DNA of 64,000 nt, taken from Blastocatellia bacterium UBA7656 (lineage in GTDB: Bacteria > Acidobacteriota > Blastocatellia > UBA7656). Position 1 is the first letter of the stretch. Each line of letters opens with the position of its first letter. Of the stretch, positions 16,935 to 25,468 are shown one piece after another. The position numbers and the translations under genes were made by a program. Below the pieces are notes generated by a model. That model saw only the letters and a program-made list of their open reading frames with translations, made no database searches and was not told where the DNA came from. Location: contig DLHY01000021.1 of NCBI GenBank assembly GCA_002483445.1, positions 1 to 64,000 of the forward strand. Direction: 5' to 3'.

Positions 16935-19085
16935 ATGAAGCGACGCGAATTCATAATACTCACTTCAATCGGCGCGACCGGCGCGACTCTTTCGGCCTGC
17001 GGGAACCCCGAAAACAAACTCATACCCGCGCTCATCCCGGACGAGGAGTATGTGCCGGGTCTCGATTACTGGAAGTCCACTTCATGCGAGATGTGTCAGG
17101 CAGGATGCGGCCTGCTCGTTCGCACACGCGAGCATAAGGCTAACAAGATCGAAGGCAATCCTCAGCATCCCGTCAATCGCGGCTCGCTTTGCGCTCGCGG
17201 ACAGGCGGCAGTTCAGTCGCTCTATAATCCTGATCGCATAGAAGGTCCGTTGAGGCGCGCAGGCGAGCGCGGCTCAGGCAGATTTGAAAACATTAGCTGG
17301 GAAGAAGCCTTCGAGGAACTGACGGCGAAACTCGGCGAGATAAAATCCCGAAAAGAGAGCGTGGGTTTTCTGACCGGCGATGCCAGCGGCGTGACAGGAC
17401 TCGCGGCTGAGATCCTCGCCTCTTCACTCGACAACGGCAGGCTTATCGATGCCCATGGGTTGAACGATCTGTGGATTCGAGCCGGGTATGAAAACGCCTA
17501 TCATCAACCGATCATCCCTTCGTTCGATATAGCCAATGCGCGATATCTGATTTCATTCGGCGCGCGTTTCCTTGAGACGTGGCGCTCGCCGGTCAGCGAT
17601 TCGCTCGCCTTCGGAGAGTTCAGGGGCGCGGCAATTCGCGGAAAGTTCGTTCAGGTCGAACCGCGCATGTCATTGACGGCGGCCAACGCCGATGAATGGC
17701 TGCCTGCCGCAGTCGGAACTGAATCGATGATCGCGCTCGCCTTAGCTCAGGTGATAGTCCGCGAAGGACTCAGCAAAATTCCAATTCAACAAAACGCCTT
17801 CTCTCTCGATGATTACGCGCCTGAGAAAACTGAAAGCGCGACAGGCATCGGGGCTGAAAAGATCATACGCATTGCGCGCGAGTTCGCTTCATCTCAGCCC
17901 GCGCTCGCCATCGGGTCAGGGACGAGCGTGATCGAACAGCAAGCAGACGCTGAAGCGGGCTTGAAGAGAATCGAGGCCATTCACTTGCTCAACAAAATCG
18001 CGGGCAATGAAGAAAAGCCCGGAGGCGTTCTGCTTCCTCTGCCGGGAATCGATCCGTTCGCGAAATGGCGCGGCAAAGGGCGATGGCTTCCGCTGACCGG
18101 CAAATCAATAAGCGGCCTGAGCGCGCTGTTGATTCATCAGTCCAACCCTGTCTTTGCTATTCCTCACACAGCCGACGCGATCAAATCCGTGCCGCTCATC
18201 GTAAGCTTTTCATCTTTTCCCGATGAGACATCTCAGATCGCCGATCTCGTGTTGCCCGATCATACATGGTTTGAAGGCTGGAACATCAAGGCGGCTCCTT
18301 CGGTCAAATCCGGCGCGGTTGTAAATCTCACACAGCCTGTAGTCTCTCCTCAACTGAACACAAAACAGACTGCCGACGCGCTGCTCGCCGTCGCGCGCAG
18401 TATGGGAATTTCGCCCCCGTTTGAAAACGCGGAAGAGATGACGCAACAGGCCGCATCCGAGATTGCGAAAGTCGCAGGCGCGACCGATGCAGAAGAGTTC
18501 CGCGCTTCATTCACTGAGCGCGGCTTCTGGACAGGCAAACCCGGAAGGATCAAAGGAGGATCAACGCCCAAATCATCGTCGAGCGAAGTCATCGATGAGG
18601 TGGCCAGTCTTGCGAAACAGGGCCATGCATCGGAGTTCCCATTCATTCTGTTGACCTACGAGCATCCATCGCTCGGATTCGGCAATCAGGCGAATCTGCC
18701 TGCTCTCCAGGAACTCCCTGACCCGATGACAGGCGTGATATGGGGAAGTTGGGTCGAGATCAATCCGCAGACGGCAAACAAACTCGGTGTGGCTGACGGC
18801 GATTTGGTAGAAGTTGAAACGCCTCACGGGTCGCTGAAAGCTCCTGCCGTCGTCTACGCGGCGATTCGCCCCGAAGTCATAGCGATGCCTTTCGGTCAGG
18901 GTCACGCATCAATGGGCCGCTATGCTGAAAATCGCGGAGCTAATCCCGCAACTATCAACCCCGTCGCCGCCGCTTTGCAGTCGGACACGGCGGCTGTTCG
19001 CGCAAAGATAACGAAGCTTTCCGAACAGGCCGCGCACATCAGATTCGGGACGACTTTGCCCGAACGGCCTCACATAGAACGATGA
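16935..19085 (+). CDS. actB: ActB1-like molybdopterin-family subunit with intact Fe-S motif
   Basis: A 716-residue member of the complex-iron-sulfur-molybdoenzyme family. A Tat-like start (MKRREFIILTSIGATG) is followed at about residues 54-89 by C-x2-C-x3-C-x27-C, the complete FS0 [4Fe-4S] motif ending LCARG. No Cys or Sec is visible in the segment (about 150-190) where a molybdenum ligand would be expected. This fits the ActB1 half of alternative complex III, which is thought to be cofactor-free, but here the cluster motif is retained. The gene ends 4 bp inside the ActB2 gene. In studied complexes ActB1 and ActB2 are one fused chain; here they are separate. Confidence 0.8.
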   Translation: MKRREFIILTSIGATGATLSACGNPENKLIPALIPDEEYVPGLDYWKSTSCEMCQAGCGLLVRTREHKANKIEGNPQHPVNRGSLCARGQAAVQSLYNPDRIEGPLRRAGERGSGRFENISWEEAFEELTAKLGEIKSRKESVGFLTGDASGVTGLAAEILASSLDNGRLIDAHGLNDLWIRAGYENAYHQPIIPSFDIANARYLISFGARFLETWRSPVSDSLAFGEFRGAAIRGKFVQVEPRMSLTAANADEWLPAAVGTESMIALALAQVIVREGLSKIPIQQNAFSLDDYAPEKTESATGIGAEKIIRIAREFASSQPALAIGSGTSVIEQQADAEAGLKRIEAIHLLNKIAGNEEKPGGVLLPLPGIDPFAKWRGKGRWLPLTGKSISGLSALLIHQSNPVFAIPHTADAIKSVPLIVSFSSFPDETSQIADLVLPDHTWFEGWNIKAAPSVKSGAVVNLTQPVVSPQLNTKQTADALLAVARSMGISPPFENAEEMTQQAASEIAKVAGATDAEEFRASFTERGFWTGKPGRIKGGSTPKSSSSEVIDEVASLAKQGHASEFPFILLTYEHPSLGFGNQANLPALQELPDPMTGVIWGSWVEINPQTANKLGVADGDLVEVETPHGSLKAPAVVYAAIRPEVIAMPFGQGHASMGRYAENRGANPATINPVAAALQSDTAAVRAKITKLSEQAAHIRFGTTLPERPHIER

Positions 19086-19798
19086 TGAATGAAACTGAAA
19101 AAACACAAAAGCCGCAGTGGGCCATGGCCATTGACCTCGACCGCTGCACCGGATGCGAAGCGTGCGTAGTCGCCTGCCGCATCGAAAACAACATCGCCGT
19201 AGTCGGCCCTGAAGAATCGGCTCGTGATCGCTCGATGAACTGGATTCGCATAGAACGATACATGGAGGGCGAATTCCCTGATGTGCGCGTCCGCTTTCGT
19301 CCCGTCCTGTGCCAGCATTGCCAGGAAGCGCCATGCGAGCCTGTCTGCCCGGTCTATGCGACATATCACACCGAAGAAGGTCTCAACGCGCAGGTCTACA
19401 ACCGCTGCGTCGGGACTCGCTACTGCGCGAACAACTGCCCGTACTCTGTTCGCTTCTTCAACTTCTTCGACCCTCAGTGGCCTGCGCCCCTCGAAAAATC
19501 TCTCAACCCGGAAGTCAGCATTCGCACGCGGGGCGTGATGGAGAAATGCACTTTCTGCATTCAGCGAATTCGCAAGGGCGAAGAGAAAGCGAGAGACGAA
19601 GACCGCGCTGTCCGCGACGGCGATGTGATTCCAGCTTGTGTCGGGTCTTGTCCGACGAAGGCGATGTATTTCGGCAACATCGCCGACTCGAACAGCGAAG
19701 TCGCTCGACTCGCCCGGAGCAATCGCGCCGAACGATTGATGGAAGACCTCGGAACAGAACCGAGAGTGATTTATCTGAGAAAGAGAGATCAAGCGTGA
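19082..19798 (+). CDS. actB: ActB2-like 4Fe-4S ferredoxin subunit
   Basis: A 238-residue tetracluster ferredoxin of the PsrB/HybA/ActB2 type. Four cysteine groups are visible: CTGCEACVVACRIEN (about 21-35), CQHCQEAPCEPVCPV (about 79-93), CVGTRYCANNCP (about 114-125) and CTFCIQR with CVGSCP (about 157-190). There is no signal of its own; such subunits are exported with the Tat-bearing partner. The 4-bp overlap with the preceding gene indicates translational coupling. It relays electrons between the quinol site of the NrfD-like subunit and the cytochromes. Confidence 0.88.
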   Translation: MMNETEKTQKPQWAMAIDLDRCTGCEACVVACRIENNIAVVGPEESARDRSMNWIRIERYMEGEFPDVRVRFRPVLCQHCQEAPCEPVCPVYATYHTEEGLNAQVYNRCVGTRYCANNCPYSVRFFNFFDPQWPAPLEKSLNPEVSIRTRGVMEKCTFCIQRIRKGEEKARDEDRAVRDGDVIPACVGSCPTKAMYFGNIADSNSEVARLARSNRAERLMEDLGTEPRVIYLRKRDQA

Positions 19799-19803
19799 CA
19801 GCA

Positions 19804-21159
19804 ATGGATAGAGCGCGCGACGAACAGATAAACCGCGATCTGCTGCGCAGCGTCCGAGAGACGGGCTGGGGCTGGCGAATAGTCGTAGCCATAAGCGGGA
19901 TGGGTCTTATGGCGGGCGTTGCGGCTTTCGCCTATCAGTGGCAGGAAGGCATTGGAGTATGGGGACTGAACCGGCCTGTGATGTGGGCTTTCGATATAAC
20001 GAACTTCGTTTTCTGGATAGGCATCTCGCACGCAGGCACGCTGATTTCGGCCATACTGCGAGTGACCGGGGCGGGGTGGCGAAGACCGGTCACGCGCTGC
20101 GCTGAAGCGATCACGGTTTTCGCGCTGATGATCGGCGCTCTGTTCCCGATAATCCATCTCGGCAGGCCATGGGTTTTCTACTGGCTTGTGCCGTATCCGA
20201 ATGAGCGCGGACTGTGGCCTAATTTCCGCTCGCCGCTGATCTGGGATTTCTTCGCCATAAACGCTTATCTGATGGGATCGCTGATCTATCTCTATCTGCC
20301 TCTGATTCCTGATCTGGCCCTGCTCAGAGACACATCGCGAGGATTGAGAAAGCGAATTTATTCCGTTCTCAGCGCAGGATGGCGCGGCACTGCGCTTCAA
20401 TGGGACAGGCTTGAAAAAGCGGTGCGAGTGATGGCCGTCATCATCATCCCCGTCGCCGTTTCAGTTCACACCATCGTGTCGTGGGATTTCGCGATGGCTA
20501 TTCAACCCATGTGGCATTCGACCATCTTCGGCCCCTACTTCGTGGCGGGCGCGATCTTTTCCGGCATTGCCGCGCTCATCATAGCGATGGCTGCGCTCAG
20601 GCGAGTCTTTCATCTTGAGAATTATTTGAAGCCCGTTCACTTCAACAATCTCGGATTGCTGCTGCTGACGATGAGCCTTATCTGGTTTTACTTCACATTC
20701 TCCGAATACCTGACGACGTGGTATGGAAACGAGCCGATGGAAAAAGCGGTCTTCCAGTCCAAGATCAGCGGGCCATACAGCCCTCTGTTCTTCGCTATGG
20801 TTGCGTGTTGTTTTCTCATACCGGCTCCGATGCTTGCCATAAAAAAACTGAGGACGATAACCGGCACTGTCATAGCGTCGGCATGTGTGGTGGTTGGAAT
20901 GTGGATCGAGAGATTCCTGATCATCGTGCCGACGCTTTCTCATCCGCGACTGACTTTCAACTGGGGCAGCTATAAACCGACGTGGGTGGAGATAGCCATT
21001 ATGACAGGCTCGTTTTCATACTTCGTGCTGTTGTATGCAGTCTTCGTCAAGATGTTCCCCATAGTTTCAGTGTGGGAATTCAAAGAAGGTCTCGCTTCGC
21101 AGACGCAGCCGGGACCGGCGACAGACAAAAAAGTTTTCCGTGCCGCATCAGGCGATTAG
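19804..21159 (+). CDS. actC: NrfD/ActC-like quinol-binding membrane subunit
   Basis: About 451 residues with ten or so transmembrane helices. Typical NrfD/PsrC features are visible, including PVMWAFDITNFVFWIGISHAGTLISAILR, a conserved acidic/His set facing the quinol site, and HTIVSWDFA. The frame is open upstream to 19309, but that part overlaps the ferredoxin gene. A GTG at 19795 overlaps the ferredoxin stop and is an alternative to ATG 19804. It is the probable quinol oxidation site and the proton-translocating unit of the complex. Only one NrfD-type subunit is encoded here; canonical complexes have two (ActC and ActF). Confidence 0.88.
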   Translation: MDRARDEQINRDLLRSVRETGWGWRIVVAISGMGLMAGVAAFAYQWQEGIGVWGLNRPVMWAFDITNFVFWIGISHAGTLISAILRVTGAGWRRPVTRCAEAITVFALMIGALFPIIHLGRPWVFYWLVPYPNERGLWPNFRSPLIWDFFAINAYLMGSLIYLYLPLIPDLALLRDTSRGLRKRIYSVLSAGWRGTALQWDRLEKAVRVMAVIIIPVAVSVHTIVSWDFAMAIQPMWHSTIFGPYFVAGAIFSGIAALIIAMAALRRVFHLENYLKPVHFNNLGLLLLTMSLIWFYFTFSEYLTTWYGNEPMEKAVFQSKISGPYSPLFFAMVACCFLIPAPMLAIKKLRTITGTVIASACVVVGMWIERFLIIVPTLSHPRLTFNWGSYKPTWVEIAIMTGSFSYFVLLYAVFVKMFPIVSVWEFKEGLASQTQPGPATDKKVFRAASGD

Positions 21160-21177
21160 TTCCATGGGAGAGATGGT

Positions 21178-21672
21178 ATGCATACAAAAGCCGGAGCATT
21201 CGACAAAGTGAATGAAGCGACGATGGCTATGAACAGGCTCAGGATGGAAGGCTTCACCCCCAAAGATATCACGATGATGTCTTCCGAACCTTTGCCTTTG
21301 GATGAAGACGACGAGAAGAGCAGGAGTCTCATCTGGCTGTTTTCAATCCTGGGGGGGATTTTGGGAGGAGTGGGGGCGACGCTGCTGACCACGCTTGCCT
21401 CGAAGCAGATGAATCTGGTGACGGGCGGAATGCCGATAGTCGCGCCGTGGGCGTTCGGAATAATCGTCTTCGAGATGTCGGCTCTCGGAGCGATTCTGGC
21501 GGCGCTCGGACGCATGGTTTATGAAGCTCGTCTCCTGCGCCGCGGCGTCGGAGCCGAGTACGGCAGCGTTGTTGCGCAGGGAAAAATCGTCGTGGCTGTC
21601 GATTGCGCGGACGAGACCCGCGCGCAGAATGCCGAAAGAGTCTTCGCATCCTGCGGAGCTGAAATGATCTGA
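21178..21672 (+). CDS. actD: ActD-like membrane subunit (DUF3341 type)
   Basis: A 164-residue protein with two central transmembrane helices (about residues 48-68 and 82-105) and soluble ends, matching ActD of alternative complex III. The N-terminal half resembles the alpha/beta DUF3341 fold but is divergent. It begins 18 bp after the ActC stop with gggagag as ribosome site. Its role is structural, close to the cytochrome subunits. Confidence 0.8.
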   Translation: MHTKAGAFDKVNEATMAMNRLRMEGFTPKDITMMSSEPLPLDEDDEKSRSLIWLFSILGGILGGVGATLLTTLASKQMNLVTGGMPIVAPWAFGIIVFEMSALGAILAALGRMVYEARLLRRGVGAEYGSVVAQGKIVVAVDCADETRAQNAERVFASCGAEMI

Positions 21673-21699
21673 CTTTTTCTGAGCGTTTCTTACATTAGC

Positions 21700-21746
21700 G
21701 CAAGCTGACGGCTTGCAAACAGTAAGTGGCAAGCCAGCGGTTTGTC
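21700..21746. repeat. two adjacent palindromes between actD and actE
   Basis: gcaagctg-a-cggcttgc (21700-21716) and ggcaagcc-agc-ggtttgtc (21728-21746). The arm mismatches are all of the kind that become G-U pairs in RNA, so both would still fold in a transcript. They belong to the same dispersed family as 6949-6965. Confidence 0.6.
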
Positions 21747-21783
21747 TTATCTAAGAAGAAATACAAGAAGAGGGAGAACGAAT

Positions 21784-22152
21784 ATGAAGAAGACAACGGT
21801 TTTGAAACTGTCCTTAACGATGGCGGCGCTTGCGCTTTTATCGCTTGCGCCGCCTGCCGCCAGACCATCTGCGTTCGAGGTTGCCTCCAGAACAGCTTCG
21901 ACGCCGATTGATGTATACAATTCCAAGTGCGCGCTATGCCATGCGAAAAACGGAGCGGGAGTGCCAAGCTGGCGAGCGAAGGGACAGCCTGATTTCACGA
22001 ATCCCGACTGGCAGAAATCGCGCACCGATGCCCAGATTGCCGAAGCGATAAGAAACGGGAAAGGCAAGTTCATGCCTGCCTTCAAAACAAAGCTGGCCGA
22101 AAACGATATCGCGGCGATTGTTTCGGTAGTGCGCCGATTCGGAAAGAAGTGA
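21784..22152 (+). CDS. actE: monoheme cytochrome c, ActE-like
   Basis: A 122-residue class I cytochrome c with a signal peptide (about 1-35), heme motif C49-A-L-C-H53 and a likely axial methionine in KFMPAF (about residue 94). The ATG at 21784 follows agagggag. As the last gene of the cluster and a monoheme protein, it corresponds to ActE or the electron-accepting cytochrome. The stop codon overlaps a 15-bp hairpin, marking the likely operon end. Confidence 0.88.
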   Translation: MKKTTVLKLSLTMAALALLSLAPPAARPSAFEVASRTASTPIDVYNSKCALCHAKNGAGVPSWRAKGQPDFTNPDWQKSRTDAQIAEAIRNGKGKFMPAFKTKLAENDIAAIVSVVRRFGKK

Positions 22153-22186
22153 TTCAATCGCTCAGACTCGCGAGCGATTGAATCAC
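22149..22186 (+). terminator. 15-bp perfect hairpin overlapping the actE stop
   Basis: gtgattcaatcgctc pairs perfectly with gagcgattgaatcac around an 8-base loop, and the TGA stop lies in the left arm. There is no clear T run, so it may stabilise or end the transcript rather than act as a textbook intrinsic terminator. Confidence 0.6.
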
Positions 22187-22191
22187 AGGCT

Positions 22192-22262
22192 CAGGCGTCC
22201 GGCAACGGGCGATCCGCCGGAAGGGGGAGTCGACGGCAATCGGCTCTGCTGTCGGGCGCCTG
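22192..22262 (+). ncRNA. possible structured RNA (three-way junction)
   Basis: Three nested or adjacent helices fold by inspection: P1 caggcg/cgcctg (22192-22197 with 22257-22262); P2 tccggc/gccgga (22198-22203 with 22216-22221), directly stacked on P1; P3 cgacggca/tgctgtcg (22231-22238 with 22247-22254, one G-U pair). The joining strand agggggagt is purine rich. It lies 220 bp before the cytochrome-porin gene, in a 330-bp gene-free stretch. It matches no riboswitch I recognise. Confidence 0.4.
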
Positions 22263-22482
22263 GTAATGCTTCTTAAAATCCATTCAGGCTGGGCAGAGGA
22301 GCTTTCCAACTCGCTCCATGCGCATACTCTCACTCCCTTTTGATTCCTCTGCCTGTCTAATACCCTGACTCATTTCTGAGGCTGCCCGTCGGGGCGGCAC
22401 AGGAGAGTTCTGCGCTCAATCGAGCAATAGCATCGCCGAGGTGGGTCAGCGATGCAAACACCGATCAGGAGGATTAACATCA

Positions 22483-23757
22483 ATGTTTCAAAAAGAGTGG
22501 GCAAAACTTTTTTTGTTGATTGCAACCTGCGCTTCTTTAGCCGTCTTCGTCTCGCACACGGCTCAAACGAAGGCTTACGCGCTGCCGATGTTTGCGCGCA
22601 GGCTGGGGGTATCGTGCGCGACTTGTCACACATCGCCTCCGCGTCTGAACGAAACCGGTTACAAATTCCGCGCCGCCGGTTATCGTATGCCTGAAGAGAT
22701 AGGCAAAGGGAGCGAGAACAAGCCGTTCAAGCTCACAGACTACAGCGGCATCCGGCTTCAGGCGCGTTTCGACGCGACGGAATTCCGCACGGGTCAGGAT
22801 GAGGATCACAAACCGGATTTCAATCTCTTCGCGGCTGAATTCTACACGCTCTACGGCCCGTGGGGAGGAAATTTTTCTTCCAACCTCAAAGTGACGATCT
22901 ACCCGGAAGAAGACAGCGACACCGAAGATCACCTCAGAGTCGAAGGAAATTTGAAGTTGACCTTGGGGAACGACAAGCGATTCTTCGAGATTCGAGGCGG
23001 CGTGCCGCATCCGATGGAGGGCTTCGGCGCATCAGACGTTGCGATCACCAACACGCGACCTTATTTTCAGGAAACCCCGGCGAACTTCGATCAATCGACC
23101 GCCTTCACGCCGTGGAATTTTCATCAGGCGGCAGTAACGCTGGGCTATTATCAGGGAAGAAATTCTGTGCGCGCGCTGTTCCTTGAAGGCATAAGGCTTC
23201 ACGAGGACGGCCAGCCCTTCGGCAGAAAAGAGCCATTCACGGAGGATGCGCCTTTCAGCAAACATCCCAAACCTGATTTCCAGTTGATGTTCAACCGAAT
23301 ACTCCACGACAACGCGGGCAGCGTGACGCTTTACTACTACCACGGCAACGTGACTCTCCCCGTTCCGAATACCGAAGGCGGCGCGTTCCAGAACTTTTTT
23401 GATCGCGTAGCTCTCTATGGCAGCTATCCCGTCAAAAAGGTGACGCTGTTGGGGGGCGTTCAGCGCGGAAGAGATGACCGGGTGACAGAAGGAAGATTCA
23501 CAAGCCTCGGCGCGTATGGCGAAGTGACCTATCCGGTCTTCAACGACATCACGCACGCAGGCGTCCGTTACGACTGGTTCGATCCGGCGCGCGGCAAATC
23601 AGAAAACGAGATTCGCGGGCTTACGGCCTACATCAACGCCTGGTATCGCGATCAGTTCAGGTTCGTAGTCGAGTACCAGCGCAGAAACCAGCAAAGAGGA
23701 TTGCTTGAGGACAAAAACGACAACGCATTTCAGGTGCGTTTGATCTTCATCAAGTAG
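22483..23757 (+). CDS. outer-membrane cytochrome c-porin fusion (Cyc2-like architecture)
   Basis: About 424 residues. A signal peptide covers 1-33. A single heme motif C45-A-T-C-H49 is then embedded in PMFARRLGVSCATCHTSPPRL, followed by N-E-x-G-Y-K-F-R-A-A-G-Y, and from about residue 85 a beta-barrel-like sequence of alternating strands continues to the C-terminus. This layout, including the FAR-x3-G-x2-C spacing and the later GY, resembles Cyc2-type porin-cytochromes that move electrons across the outer membrane, for example in iron oxidation. The start has an aggagg site. It follows the complex III operon. Iron oxidation is an inference; other monoheme porins exist. Confidence 0.65.
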   Translation: MFQKEWAKLFLLIATCASLAVFVSHTAQTKAYALPMFARRLGVSCATCHTSPPRLNETGYKFRAAGYRMPEEIGKGSENKPFKLTDYSGIRLQARFDATEFRTGQDEDHKPDFNLFAAEFYTLYGPWGGNFSSNLKVTIYPEEDSDTEDHLRVEGNLKLTLGNDKRFFEIRGGVPHPMEGFGASDVAITNTRPYFQETPANFDQSTAFTPWNFHQAAVTLGYYQGRNSVRALFLEGIRLHEDGQPFGRKEPFTEDAPFSKHPKPDFQLMFNRILHDNAGSVTLYYYHGNVTLPVPNTEGGAFQNFFDRVALYGSYPVKKVTLLGGVQRGRDDRVTEGRFTSLGAYGEVTYPVFNDITHAGVRYDWFDPARGKSENEIRGLTAYINAWYRDQFRFVVEYQRRNQQRGLLEDKNDNAFQVRLIFIK

Positions 23758-23868
23758 TCGCTGGCAGGTTTCGAGCCTGCAATGCGTGACATTCAAGGGC
23801 GCGCGAATCATCGGGTCGGAGCAGAGTGACTATCTGACCTGTTGGTTCGCGCGTTCTTCTTTCAGAAA

Positions 23869-23897
23869 TTGACAAACGGCGAGAGCCGGAATAGATT
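23869..23897 (+). promoter_or_regulatory. sigma70-type promoter for the 24021 gene
   Basis: ttgaca, a 17-bp spacer, then tagatt, about 125 bp upstream of the ATG at 24021. The spacer 23758-24020 shows no gene; a weak gcagg...cctgc palindrome follows the preceding stop. Confidence 0.5.
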
Positions 23898-24020
23898 AGC
23901 CGCGTATGAAAAGCAGTTTCGTAATAAAAGACGCGGCCTGAAATAAAGTGTTGGGCGTCTGTTTCGCCGCCTGATTCAGAGTTAGACGCGGTAAGACACG
24001 TCACTTAGGAGACGGGATTG

Positions 24021-25025
24021 ATGAAACGCCTTCTTATTCTCGCTTTATTTGCAACAGCATCTCCCATACTTGTTTTCGCCCAAGATAAGGATTCCTGCGC
24101 CAGTTTTCAACAAACAGCGAGAGCAACATACAATTTCAAACCATCACGTCTGACTGACTCTCAGCGCGACTCAAAATCCGCAGCTATGGATCGCTTCTGG
24201 CAAATGGTAAAAGCGAATCCCAAACAACTACTCCCTTGCTTGCGCAGTGCGCTTCAAGACCCGAACGCTGACAAATGGTTTCGCTTTGATACAAGCAATT
24301 TACTTGTAGAGCTTGATCCTTCACCTGAATCCAAAACCATTCAGGTCCGTAGTTATACTGATGTGGATTTAGACGATGTTGATCTGCGAGTCTGGGTGAC
24401 GGTTCTTGCGCTGCGAGGCTTTGAAGGCTCTGATGTCTCTCAAGCAGGTATCCGCTGGTTAGCCTATCCTCAAGCAAGATACTTCTTACCTGAACATGGT
24501 GGTTATGAGGTTAAAGCGTTCGAGGGCGCTCTATTCATCTTTGGCAGCATGGATGAGTCCCAAGCAACTCCTGCTCTATTAAAGATCGTTAACCAACCAA
24601 ATAACCCAGGACGTGAGAATGCTCTTTTGATTTTGATGGACCAGGCTACATCCGAATCTCTTCGAGCGTTAAGACAGATAGACCCAGGTGCATTCTCGGG
24701 AAAAGCCGGGGGCAGACTACGAGAGCTATTAAGCAATCCCGATCTTCTTAAGCCGCGTTCAAAGCCAAAGACGAACCGTGATGAATTCATCCGAGCTTTT
24801 CAGGAAATGCTTGACGGAGATTCGAGTGGATTCATGGAGATGGTCTCAAGAGTTCCTGATGGAGAAAAAGATGTCATTGCCGTACTGAAACCAGAAGACT
24901 TGCCAGTTGTGCGCAAGGTTCGTCGGATGATTATTGCGAGTGGGAATCAACACGCCATCGAATACTATAAGAGCTTCACTGATATTCTGATGGCGCTTGT
25001 GTGGAAGCCTGAGTTAGTGAAGTAA
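24021..25025 (+). CDS. secreted HEAT-like protein of unknown function
   Basis: About 334 residues with a signal peptide (RLLILALFATASPILVFA). The mature part is mostly helical with pieces that read like HEAT repeats (for example WQMVKANPKQLLPCLRSAL and ATPALLKIVNQPNNPGRENALLILMD), but no family is recognised with certainty. The bases of this gene are visibly richer in A+T than its neighbours and codon use differs, suggesting transfer from another source. TTG 24018 directly precedes the ATG. It has its own likely promoter. Confidence 0.7.
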   Translation: MKRLLILALFATASPILVFAQDKDSCASFQQTARATYNFKPSRLTDSQRDSKSAAMDRFWQMVKANPKQLLPCLRSALQDPNADKWFRFDTSNLLVELDPSPESKTIQVRSYTDVDLDDVDLRVWVTVLALRGFEGSDVSQAGIRWLAYPQARYFLPEHGGYEVKAFEGALFIFGSMDESQATPALLKIVNQPNNPGRENALLILMDQATSESLRALRQIDPGAFSGKAGGRLRELLSNPDLLKPRSKPKTNRDEFIRAFQEMLDGDSSGFMEMVSRVPDGEKDVIAVLKPEDLPVVRKVRRMIIASGNQHAIEYYKSFTDILMALVWKPELVK

Positions 25026-25295
25026 TTTCACAACCGCGTCTAGCTCCTCGCTTGAGCCAGCCGCCTGTGTTTTGTCATGCGCTCTTCGTTGCTTCATCGG
25101 CTCTCACTCAAATGGGCGATGGCAACGCTGCCTCCTTACCCGACAAAGAAGATATGAGTCGACGAACCGATCAACAACCGAGGCATCCTGTTAGAGAATC
25201 TCGGCAAGATGCCATAACAAAATATCTCACGGCGTTGGAAGAAATTTATCCTCCGGCCAGGGGAAACGCGCATGTGTCAGCGAGATGAGGATAAC

Positions 25296-25424
25296 ATGAT
25301 CATCGTCAGCGTTCCGTTGCCTGCGCGAGTGCGTGAGCGGATGCGGCTTTTTGATCAAATGGCTGAAGTCGGAACAAAGCTGCAGCTTGAGACGAATGAG
25401 TATATTATTCTGTCGAGTCAATGA
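25296..25424 (+). CDS. small hypothetical protein (42 residues)
   Basis: A short frame preceded by a good gatgagg site, encoding a basic-acidic mixed peptide (begins MIIVSVPLPARVRERM). An in-frame ATG at 25272 could extend it by 8 residues. No signal peptide and no known family. The ribosome site makes it plausible as a gene; no function is proposed. Confidence 0.4.
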   Translation: MIIVSVPLPARVRERMRLFDQMAEVGTKLQLETNEYIILSSQ

Positions 25425-25468
25425 GCTACGGCTTGAATGGAATGACCGTGCTATCGGGGGAGACTTTT

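Noticed and set aside
16935..19798. Catalytic polysulfide or tetrathionate reductase
   Set aside because: No molybdenum-ligating Cys/Sec/Ser is evident, and the pentaheme, DUF3341-type and monoheme genes around it match alternative complex III better.
25052..25288. 78-residue open frame on the plus strand
   Set aside because: No ribosome site, mixed composition without domain features, and it overlaps a better-supported small gene at 25296.
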